Origin: Ichthyophonus hoferi
Taxonomy: Eukaryota; Opisthokonta; Ichthyosporea; Ichthyophonida; Ichthyophonidae
Direction of reading: 5' to 3'
DNA length: 64,000 bases
Assembly: GCA_002751075.1 (NCBI GenBank)
Contig: NAOQ01000098.1
Location: forward strand, 65,819 to 129,818
Position numbers and translations under genes: made by a program. Within the stretch, counting starts at the first letter, position 1, and each line of letters begins with the position of its first letter. Below are positions 43,834 to 56,416 of this stretch, in pieces. The notes under the pieces were generated by a model. It saw only the letters and a list, made by a program, of their open reading frames with translations. It was not told the origin of the DNA and made no database searches.

Positions 43834-46800
43834 ATGCATTTTAAAAAGGGTATCGGAGTGGAATCCGAATGGGTAGGCCCTCACCATGGGTTTGAGGTTA
43901 TGGTGAAAAGGCTAAGAGAGAGTAAAACCATGTCTGAAGCATTTATTGATGTTTGCAAACAGAGGTGATTATTTTACCATGTCATACAAACATACAACCC
44001 CAAAAGACATAGCATCTTTATACGTTATAGTGCAATAGTTGTTTATAGGGTGCTGCTTTTAAAAAACAACAACCGACTATGTTTATATTTGCATGTAAAT
44101 ACGCACAACAAAACCACGTACCTACACATATTCAAGCAAATGTATATATACACCCAGATACATACAGTCCATGGTTTCCTATTTAACATAGATTTATAAG
44201 TGAACATCTGCTTTAGTTTTTATTTGTTATTTGCTTCGTATTGCTTGTTTATAGGTAGGTGTACACTCGGATCGTATGGTTTGTTTGGTTTTCCGATTTT
44301 TTATATTAATAGTTTTAGCATTTGATAACTTACTTTTAGACACGGTGAAGTAATGATATCGTTGACCATATAGTCCTATAATATGATGACATTAAAAGGG
44401 TATAGTAAGAAAAAGAGATATGGTGAGGGGACAAACTAGGTGTGGTTTGTAGGATGTGTAAGTGTTGGGGTAAGTGTATGGAATACGTCTCATAGAAATA
44501 AGATAGGGGTGTTATTGAAGTGATTGGAGATTTAAATAAGGAAAGGTCCAAAGTGGGTAATTATTACGTGAGGATTTTTATGAGATTGATGGGGTGAGAG
44601 GGGATATCAGCAGTTTGTAAAAAGGCAAAACAGAAAAAAATAAAGGAAATAAGCGAGAGATCTAAAAAAATGTAACAAAGAAGAGAACTGAAAAGTCCTA
44701 AAAGAAAATAGATGCAGAAAATGAAATAATGTAATCACATTAGAGAGAAAACAGAGTACCTAATCACATATAATACCACTCTTCTTTCAGAGCTGCATTG
44801 GAAAAAGCCTATGGCGACGGAATGTTAAAGCTGGCAACCATTGTACAAAAAGATAACCATGGCAACCTGAAGGTGGCCTGGGACACTCTCATGGCTGGTA
44901 GGGAGTTATGCTGGTGTGCTTGTTTTTATATCTACTTCAATATCACAGAGGAGTGATGTGATCATGGTTGCAATATATTCCGTTGCATATATTTAGGTTG
45001 CTGCAGATTATTTGCTAGGATTGAGTATTTGTTTTTGACTAAGTCTTAAGTTTTCGTATCTTTCAAATGGATAAGATCAAATTAAAATAACTTTTTTGGC
45101 ATTTATTGCCCAAATTCTAACCTAGAAAAACACACTTTTATTATAGTATATATTCAATTATTTCCTGATATATATACACACAATGAGAAAAGGATGAAGA
45201 GGGAGAGGAAGGGAAAGAAAGGGGTTATGGGTAAAATGTGTTGTATACAAGTAGCTGCTTACCAAGCCTTACAACCCAACTTCCTCTTCCACAGAGACGA
45301 CTGCGATAGGCCAAACCCATTGTGATCTATCCAAGGTCATTACTAACGAGGTCGTGCCTGATTTCAAATCTTTTGCAGAAGAACAACGTATCACACGTAA
45401 AATGGTGCGTGGCTAGTGGGTCAAGAGCTAAAAACACAACGTTATACTACTTTGTATAGACATATCCACACATCAGTATATTCATAGCAATACTTGGCTA
45501 GATATATACTTCTTTACAAAATAAACCACATCCATCCATCTATACAATAATTTAAGCAAAAAGTCCATACCAAAATCTATGCACCAATCTATACCATATA
45601 GGAATTTTAGTAACAGAGTAAGAAGGCAATATAGTACATGTATGAGGATGAGTGATGCGATTGCCCAGGAGAAAGATGGCAAGTGTTTACCTGGACCACC
45701 TACATATTGGCAACATTATATATTAGATAACTAATACTTTACCCTCCCTACCCCCCTATTATACTGTGACTACTGGTAGACCGTTGAAAACTTCCAAAAG
45801 CACCATGCTGCAAGGGCTAAGGCGTATGAGAAGATGATTAAGGCAAGTGATGTGATGGCGTATGGTTTAATCTCTGTAGTTTAATTTTAAGATTTAAAAC
45901 ATTAAATTTAAAATACTCCTGCCTAACTGGATCAAAGTGTTGTGCAACACACCCTTCATGCATATTTTTTACCGCCTGGTTTATTTCAATTTAGGCACAG
46001 ACAAATATAGGCACATAAACCTTCATATGCATAGCTACTGATTTAGATATATACTTACCTACCTACCTATCTACATATATACCGAACTATGTTGTTTTAC
46101 ATGCATGCGCAGCAAATCTCAAATACACTCTTATCTTCTCTTCCACACCCTCAATTGTTTTATGTAAAAATAAGAAACCTTTCCCGCGCGTAGGGTCATT
46201 GTGCCTTTGCTCACTTTTTCTACCAGACAAGAGAGCCTAGAGAGGGCAGATTATTAACTTGCTGCCCCCCCCTCACCCCCGCCCGCACCCCTGGGCCTTG
46301 TCTTGCCACAGTCCAGAAAGGATTTTGAGGTCAAGTCCAAGGAAATGGACCAGGCAGAGTCCTCGATGAACAATCCACCACCCAATCATAAGCCAAAAGA
46401 ACTAGATAAGGTAGTTGTCTTATCCAGTTATATCGCCATTTCCTTGTAGTTCTCTTAGCACCACTTGATTCTAAACACCACCCATGGTGAAATGGTGAAG
46501 GGGTTGGTTGAGTATTAGGTTACACACAGATAAACACACACATAATACACGTACACACATTTGTGTCTTTTTATATTTATGTGATAATACATGCTTGTAT
46601 GTGTTTGGGTATACGAAGTCTTAATTATAGTGGCTATACTCACTATGATGTCATATATACATAGATTTAACATTATTTAACATATATGTATGAATGCCTT
46701 CAAAGGCCAAAGCCAAGTATGAGAAACACAAACAAATGGCCGTTTCTGCCGATGCTAATTACCGCGACGCCTTAGCCCAATTGGATGAGCAGCGGTTACT

Positions 46801-49747
46801 CTGGGAGGCCGAATACCAAGCCGTTTGTAATGTAAGTCTGATTGGTTGATCTTAATGACTCCTATGTGAATTCTTGCCTGGTGGATGGTCGTGATTTTAC
46901 TCCTAAAGCTATTATTAACGGTGTTATGATATGATATGTACGTATTGTCCTTCCCCTACCTCTTCCCTACCCCCTATACTTTATTTAAAGTCCTCTCATT
47001 TCATCTCCCTCTTTTCTCTTTTTTCTTCTTCCATATATAAATGTTTCTTTTGAACAAGTTACTTTTATTCTTTCACCTATGCCCTCTCTCTGTGTAGGTG
47101 TAGTTCTTTACATCTTTCTACGCCATTCCACCGCTCACTACCCTGCTCCTTTACGTATCCATCATTACTATTTTTGTTGATCTTTCCTGGCCATTCCCTC
47201 TAATTACCCTAATTACCCTACTATCTGCTATCGATCTGGTTACACAGAGATTCCAAGCACTGGAAGAGACTAGAGTTGACAGGATGAAAGTGGGCATCAT
47301 TGAAATTGCCAACCAGCAGAGGATCATGGCCGAGGCAGATATAAAGGTATGTGGGCATATATATATATATAGGTATTATCGGATAACCCCCTCTTATTTC
47401 CTCTCTTTGCTTTCTCTCTCTATTTATTCCTCTTTCTGTTTCTGTTATTGCCCCACCAGCTATCCCTCGTCTTCTCACAGGCCTCCTTCTCCACAGAATG
47501 CTAACAAAATAGGGGAGGTAGCCAAGGACATCTATATTGATATTGAGATTGAAACACTCATCGCTGATTGCCAGACAGGCACCTTTCGTCCACGTATGTG
47601 TATAGCCTTGTTACCTCGTTGTATTTTCATTATGATTAATAATTAGCTCCTATTGCCGTTTTTATTTATTTCTTTGCTATCCAAATATTACATGGTTATT
47701 GCAAATAGGATATGTGTTTGCTTTGAACTACGATAATAGTTATAAAAAAAAGGGAACACACACATATATATATATGTCACAGTACTATAGTGCATGCATT
47801 ACATTGTGTACATACTCACCCCATACAAATCCAGAAGGACATATCTTTACAAACTGTCTTAGAGTTTATCTTTCATTTCTTTTTCAACCCATATATACAA
47901 CCGCTAATGTGCCAGTAAACTAGTACACCAATACGTTCATATATAATTTCATGAATCCATATTTCTCTATAGCCTTCATTATTCAACAGGTATTATGAAT
48001 GTACAACCTATGTAACACAATACCGCTATCACTTATACAAACATCATTTTTGATTTAAGCCGGTACACATACTACGTGTAGAGATAGACCCATATACATG
48101 TATATACGTATGTTTAGATAGACAATAAATGTATGTCACGCCCCGCCCTGCCCCACCCCACTCATCCCCCTCTTAGCATACACACTATATAATATATAAT
48201 ACATAATGCATACATACGCAGCCTAATCTAGCTGCATATATTTACACTTTCTCTCTTTATAGCACCCATACTCTATAGGGGCTACGAAAAAACTGAAAGA
48301 TCATCAATCCGTCGTGCCTCTAGTCCCGTTGTAGCAGCCCAAATGAATGGGGGAAGTGGGTCGAGGGAGGATCCTATCAAAAGGGCCTGCTCAGGTGTGT
48401 GTATGTATGGGCGTATTCCTATTGCTATTATTGTATTATTATTATTCTATGTATAGTTTGCATTATTATATTCATAATAGTTATTGCTAATCTTATTTTG
48501 TATATCATTTGTATTATTATATTTATGATCTTCATTACCATTATGTGTATAATTTATGTAAGATTTTGTGGGAGCTCTATTGACTTGTCCAAAGTTCTTC
48601 GAGATCTCCAAATTTTTTTGGTAATTGATCGTTGATATTTCTGTACTAACATTAGTAATAACGAGTTGGATTGATCTACCTTTTATAGAAGGCAATGTAG
48701 AGACAGGTGTATATGTTAGCTCTATCTCTAGATATCTATTACGATTATACTTAGCTATTACTGAAGGAGGGGTTCCTACTTTGGTTCGTTTAGGTGCGAT
48801 AGTGCTTGCGGCACACTGTGTACGATAGGGATTGTATGTGGAGTATTAATTGGTCTCAAATCACTCGCATACTCTGACATTTCCAGTGCCAACAATAGAA
48901 GAGGTTTTACCTGAAGCAAGCCCACCTTCACCTTCATCTGCTGTCTTGTTTACCTGTAAGTCAAGCCAATATTTTATGATTGCTTTATGCTTTTTCTTAT
49001 TCTTGCTCAAGTGCAGCTTCTCTTCCCTGTATTAAACTATGACTGTACCATCATAAACTAGATCTCCTTGTACCATATTATACTACATTTTGTCTGCAAG
49101 TGATTAATCCAATTCCATCAATCTATGGCTGGCTTATTCTCCAAATTGGACGTTTACACTAATTGGTTAGGGCAATGTCTTCACAGGAACACATATTTCA
49201 TAGGATTGTATAATATTTCAATAACATCCATAAAAATTCTATATATGGTAATGAAATTACTGGATGTTATTTAGGCGTATCAGAGCTCTATAGAGCCTCC
49301 AATGTAGTTGGCTTAATACCGTTATTACTCCGTACCAATTGGATCATATATACGTCCTTATAATCACACAACTATAAAAAGAATCACTAGGCCACATTAT
49401 TTCATTAGCTACAGCAGCATATCAACTGTATGAGGAGGGAAGGGGTGGCAACCATGCCTATTATAATATTAGTACCATTAGCAACCATTGTCTGATTGGC
49501 ACATTGCTATAAATTAATTAGTTTACATATGGCTAGGAATGCATCCCTCAGAGATGACTGGCACCTTACCCTACATGCAACTACAGGTAAAACACTATAC
49601 GACTACGCCGGTCAGGGCCCCGATGAATTAACCTTTGTAGCTGATGAGACGATAGAGATTTTAGCTATAGACGAGGATCCGTGGTGGCAGGGTAGACATA
49701 AATCCCGTGTGGGCATGGTCTACAAGGATTATGTGGAAAAGATGTGA
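43834..49747 (+). CDS. F-BAR and SH3 domain protein, PSTPIP/Cdc15/Imp2-like
   Basis: Eleven exons join in phase: 43834..43964, 44791..44897, 45295..45404, 45780..45842, 46312..46410, 46706..46831, 47248..47346, 47497..47593, 48263..48394, 48887..48955, 49587..49747. They encode 397 residues. Residues 1-~285 form an F-BAR helical bundle, with GFEVMVKRLRESKTMSEAF at the start and the PPPILYRGYEK segment following it as in PSTPIP. Residues ~290-345 are a Ser/Pro-rich linker. Residues 346-397 are an SH3 domain with LYDYAGQGPDEL and DPWWQG. The family binds and curves plasma membrane and links it to actin at the cytokinetic ring. The intron after 45842 has a GC donor (GCAAGT). The gene converges on SCAP with 488 bp between stop codons. 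Confidence 0.92.
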
Positions 49748-50235
49748 TAGCATGTGAATACTACTACATACAACCAACACAGGGAATTGACTCCAGTGTG
49801 TTAGTTTCTTGACAATGGTATCAATGTATATATACCAGATTTGGTTGAGGGCGTGGATGCATTAATAGTGTGAAAGTTGTAGTATATAATAACGCGTCAG
49901 ATTTAAACGAAACATTGGTGAAGACATACAGCACAGCAGTTTAAATCTGTATCATATCATACATACCCCAGTGTGGTTAGTATGTACCTAATTATCCTGG
50001 GGTTTTAGACGATACTTTTAATACCATTAATAGCATTGCTAGGCAATAAAAAATGCATTAAAGGAGGTTGGGATTGACCTAGTAAGCTGCGTGACATCAG
50101 CAACGCAATAAAGTGAGCATGAACAGTTTTTCTGTTTTTTTTCTTTTTTTTCGGTTGTGGTAGTTCTAATTCTAAATTGTTGGTCCAGCCAATTGAAACT
50201 AATAATGGAGTATATAATGGTCCCCCACGCCCCTA
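49748..50235. other. Intergenic between converging F-BAR and SCAP genes
   Basis: 488 bases holding both 3' UTRs. No further feature seen. Confidence 0.6.
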
Positions 50236-53200
50236 TCACAGTTCTTTATCACTAGCAGAACAACCTGCTATTGAAAAGTTCCTTATTACAGCGCCCTCTG
50301 AGTATGTAAGATGTCTGCCGTCAAAATTAAGGTAACGATAGGAGCTAGGGGGTCCAGTACTATCCACTAAACTCGCCCTTCTATAATCAATCTGTCGTAT
50401 ACATTCCCCAGTGTCAGTATCATACATAGAAATACTATTATCTTCCGGTAGGACTAGAATACCCGCAAATAGGTCTATCATAGGGGAGGGCCCATAAAAA
50501 CCTAGTGAAAAACTATATAAACACAACTGTGTCTCACTGTCCCATAAACGACATTCATCTAGAGAGGCACTAGCAATCAGCTTAGGGGTGGTGGGAAAAT
50601 GAAATTGAATAGAAACAATACTATCTTGATGGCCTGTCAAGACGCCTATAAGGGCGCCTGTGTCAAATTTCCATAGACGAACCGTGGAGTCACTAGACCC
50701 ACTAACCAGGAGGGCACTGTTAGCACAGACCGCAGTTATATCTCCTCTATGACCGTATAAAGTATATATACATATACCGGTAGCAGTGGCGATGATGCGT
50801 AGAGTATGGTCATACGACCCACTGATAATCATCCTGCCACATACTGACAGCACACTCACACCTAATGTGTGGCCCTTAACTCTATATTTTAATGCCCAGT
50901 TAGGTCGAGAGTAGCGTCTCTCCTCACTACTCCCACCTCTACCTTTACCACTGGCACCCCATCCTTGGGGGGCCCAGGCGCGGACAGTTCCATCCAACGA
51001 ACCACTAATAATCATCCCATTGGCAAAGGTCAGGCATGTGACTGCATCTGTATGGCCAATGAGAATCTGGTGCTCATTCCTTAAGGGTCTATCCTTGTTC
51101 CACACGATAATCCTTCCATCACTACAACCTGCTGCTACTACCCCTTCGTGATAGCCAATACACCATACACTAATTTCATTCCTGTCATGTGCACTGTTCT
51201 CATTGGTGCCGGGGTTACTAGGGAGGTCCTTCCACAGATTGACAGTCTGAATGCACTCAGTGGTATCATTATCCCATACCTGTATATTATTATTATTATT
51301 ATTATTTAATGCTACACTACTATTGGTAGCAGTTATGTACGAACTGTCAGAATTGGGTCAGCTCTCTTATTTAGTGCATTTACATTATATGTTTATATAT
51401 TCACACATGCACAATATACACATACATAAATACGCATGCATATCTATTATTTCTCTTCATTTTAGGCAGCACCGACATTTTTGTGTATGTTATACATACC
51501 GTACCATATATACTACGTATCATAACCACAAGACCATGTATAGCTTATTTTAATTTTGTAGATAAAATTCTTTACTGAACTAATGCTTACTAAGTATTAT
51601 GCTAACAACCAATCATTGCTCATCTTCTAAATGTCATTTAATGGGCTCCCTTAATTTTAACCGCATTGCCTTATAATTAATTAAGCCAATTAAAATCATG
51701 GACGTTCCAGATAGTGAAACTTTTATACGGGTGAATAAATGCATAAACCTTTTCTATAATTGGCCGCTATATACTTATGCATAACTATATATACTAGTAC
51801 ATATGATATTTAACGAATGAGGGGTGGGGAGGGGATCTATTGGGATAAGAAATACATGAAAGCATATTGAAATAGAGACCAAACACTGGGTATATACATA
51901 GAGACTATCATAGTCAAAAGGGAGAGCTTTATAATACGCGTAATCCATCCAGAGCACTTGAGTCGGGAACAATATAAAAATATTAATTTGATATATTATA
52001 TATACTAATAACTATAACAATACATAGACCGTCATATATAGGAACATGAACATATGGGATGGAATCACCAATAGCAATCAACCGATCACCCACCTTGACA
52101 ACACCACCTTTATCGCAGCTAACCAATACAGCCTTCTCCTTAGAAATCCATTCTATATCGTGCTCATGGCCCAATAGTGATCGATGAACCAAGGCAGCGC
52201 CTGTCTGTGCCCAATGTACACTTTGTGAAGCAGGATTGGCGACTATCTTCTTGGTAGGTGGGGTGGGGAATAGGTACCATACTAACACCATGGCCCCTTC
52301 AAAGACCAGTACACATATTCCAACAATGTTCCAGTCTGTCTGCATTAAACATAGTATAAACCGACGCCATACCGCCACTAGCCAGGTGGCTCGAAGAGCC
52401 TCACTGGGTAGTTCAGGGATCATTGTCGTAAGTGTGTTCACATCCATCTAGGGTAGGAAGGGATAGCAGAGGAGGATGGTGAGATAGTAGGAATAAACTA
52501 ATAATTTCATGGTAACTTTAAGGGCACTGATTGGCTAGTGCTGTGGTTTAATAGAGTATATGTATATGGGTATATGGTGACTATATGCAATATACGATAT
52601 AATATATGTAAATATATAGTATAGCAACAAAACAGCAACAATCAAACCAAACCATCAATACTCACCACAGTATCATTAATAGGTAGGGCGGTAAGCGTGA
52701 GGGACAGTGGGGGAAGGAGTTCAATGTAACGACCATCCAGGGCGATACCATGGGCATGATGTAATAGTCCATAAAGACTGAAATCTGGTTGGCGGGGAGT
52801 CAGGCCGCTGCTTACCAATAGTTTAAAGGGATAGGAGCCTTGGAGTACACATACACCCACTCCAATTATACAAAGGGCAATCTGATTGAATGAAAGATAA
52901 TTTAATTAGTAATGGAAATCTATTAGGTAGTAGTTGTGTGACGTGGATTTTAAGTTATGTACAGAAAATGTTTCTTTTTTATCTTGGAGACTTCCAATTG
53001 TTTTTTGTATGTAAAATTTTAATACAATTGACCATGTGATCATCATAGTAGAACCTAGTTACTATATCCATTATAACAATAACATAATGTTAATTATAGT
53101 ATGCAAAGGCAAGAAATATATATAGTACAGTATAGAAGAATATAAATATGTATATAGTATACATCAACTCCAAAAACCATAACTAGGTCACTGTCTACCT

Positions 53201-56200
53201 ATACAATAAAAAATAAAATCAATGACCTCCAACAAATATTTATTAGCTATTAGCTTTATTGCATATAGTATTTTCATATATGAATAAATTGAAACACAAG
53301 GTCCGTGCATGTAGAGATGCGTGATTTGACTACCACGTTATAAACATAAAAATAAGGTTACAGAATCATAGTTTTAATGCCATGTGGTGATTAGAGCTCT
53401 ACATATAGAGTGCATGACATACATGAAAAAAAAATACCAAAAAACACAGAGAGTGAAAGAAGGGTGAAAGAAACAGCAAGATAATACTTAAAAAAATAAT
53501 GAACCAATCACGACGATTTGCTAAAAAAAAAAAAAGAAAGAAAAAAAAAGAAGATAAAATCTAGTCAAAATAAGTCAGGGTTGATTGAACTTACTAGTGC
53601 ACTTTTACCCAATCCGAGACATCTTTTTTTCTTGGTTGGTCTAGCCGCCAGGCCCTTCGAGTCTAAACTGGGAAAGCTCATCGCCCGGGATAGTTTATGA
53701 CACGTCGATGTCGCAATCATATTGGCGGAATCAGTAAGGCTGGCGTCATTATGATTGTAAATGTTATTTACTTTTTGATGATGATTTTGAAGATCGGACA
53801 ACTGGAGGTGTGTGATTGGTTAGTTAGTAGGAAGGGTATATATAAGTATGTATACATGCTTATAGAATCAAATGGCAGGCCAATAAGGGTACACTAGGTT
53901 CATAGGAGATAAGGAAGAGGATAACAAGAGAAAGGGGGTTTGCGTGGATTATAGTATTGTAGGTTGTTTTGTATATGGTATTATAGTATAATAAGTTGTA
54001 CTGTATTATAGGGTATGATAGTAGGGTAAATTATATTATATTATATTATATTAAATACCACTATAATGCATAATATGATTAGGACGAGGCTGTTGCCATA
54101 TTAATATCTCGATCCGCCAATTAAATCAATCAAAGACCAAGATCGTACATTCCGTTGCTTGGATCGCATAACTTTGAATATTTCCAATATGATTGGTACT
54201 AACTATAAATTAATGAATCAATCACCATTCCTCTTTAATCTCTCTCTAAACAAGACCAAATCAAACTGGGCCATCCCTTGACATATGCAATCAGCCATTT
54301 AAGTGGATAATCAGGGATCAATTGGGTTTGATAGTCTAATTTAGCAACTTTAGGATATTAACACAAGTAACTCAGGCAATCTAAAACCAAAAGAACATTT
54401 TAAATTTCAACAATTTTCACACATACAAGAACATCTAGTACATACTTCCATTCGTCGAATATCGATGGATAAAACCGTGATAAAAAGGGTCACTTGCATA
54501 AAGAAGTCGGCCACCACACTGACAAAGGTGAAAATGCAGAATTCCTATTGGGTCACGCGTTAATCTTGCATGAACTAATAAAAACACTGATTACATGTTC
54601 TGCTAGTCAGATCATTAATTAAGACATAGCTAAGAATATTCACCATGCGCTAAGCCAATAGCTGTCTAGTATATCAGGGCTTGCATATAGCTACAACCAC
54701 TCATATTGTAGCATCTCGTGGTATAATAATATAATACAGTATAGTAGAGAATAGTATAGGATAATATAATATAGTATAGTATGAGTATGAGTATCATTAG
54801 AAATAAGAACGAACACAACCAATGATGAAACTATACTATATATACTATACTATACTAATATAAACATAAATTGTAGATACAACCATATACACATTTAAAA
54901 TCCAACATGACTAATAGGAAAACATTCGAATATATATATATATATTCATAACCCCAAAAATGACTCATTGTAATGTTTTATAAGAATCCATAGTGGTTCT
55001 GGTATGTAGTGATATCCAATCATTATTAAGAGATAATACAAAGATAGCCATATATAAATAGATCAATACACATAGACACTCACCCTTAAAGCAGGTATAG
55101 ACGTGAGGGTGCCCAAGGCGGTGAGGGATAACTTGGCAGCCAATGACAAGAGGACAGGGGCCCCAGCTTTGGCCAGCCCTTCTGCTACTCGCTCTCGCAC
55201 AGGGAGATCCAAGGAGGTGGTGACGACAGCATTAGTAATGTAGAAGATGTTCTCGACGCCAATGGCTATGATGAAGAATGGGATGACCTCTCTGCCAATA
55301 GGAATGAATGTGTATAGAGATTAGAGAAGGGGAGATTATGATGTAGAGCCAATTAAATAAGGATATAATAAGCTATAAAAGGAAAGACTGAAAGAAATAA
55401 TAAAATAATAATAAAAATAATAGAAATGATAGGAACAATAGAAAGAGAGAAATAAAGAGAATAAAGAGAGAGAGAGAGAGAGAAAAAAAACCTACACAGC
55501 CACCAATGTGAGAGTCATTCCAAGCGTGGTGCACATGGCAATGGCCATAAAAAGCGAGCTGATGACTGTTACTACAGCAACGAATCCTAATCCAAACTGT
55601 GAGTGGGTAAAGATCACTCACAGTTAGTATTATTTATGTTTTATGTGCTAGATATATGATATTTTTGAATTGTGAGTATCTGTACGTATATGATGGTATG
55701 ATAGTATGAAAGTATAATAGTAGGATAGTATAATAGTAAGATAGTATGATAGTAGGATAGTAGGATAGTATGATGGTACAATAGTATGATAGTACAATAG
55801 TATAGGTTTGCAGGGTGCATGCATGTGTATATGTATGTGTACATGATAAGATGCAAGTACTAATACCTATCAGTATTAGTATATCTTGGCCCATTTATAC
55901 CCGCAATTGACCAATCAAACATCCTTACTATCATGCAACAAACAAGAACAGACCCTCCTAGAATACATAATTGGGTTAAACGAGGAGTCTCACTAATGAA
56001 TTTTCATATTTTAAAACTCCTATGCTGACTAATTATCATACTTTATCCATTTTTTCTACACTCAAAACGCATTTTTTTCACAAAAAAAAAAAAAAAAAAA
56101 AAAAAATTAAAAAGGTTTTNNNNNNNNNNNNNNNNNNNNNNNNNNNNNNNNNNNNNNNNNNNNNNNNNNNNNNNNNNNNNNNNNNNNNNNNNNNNNNNNN

Positions 56201-56333
56201 NNNNNNNNNNNNNNNNNNNNNNNNNNNNNNNNNNNNNNNNNNNNNNNNNNNNNNNNNNNNNNNNNNNNNNNNNNNNNNNNNNNNNNNNNNNNNNNNNNNN
56301 NNNNNNNNNNNNNNNNNNNNNNNNNNNNNNNTA

Positions 56334-56416
<83 letters not shown>

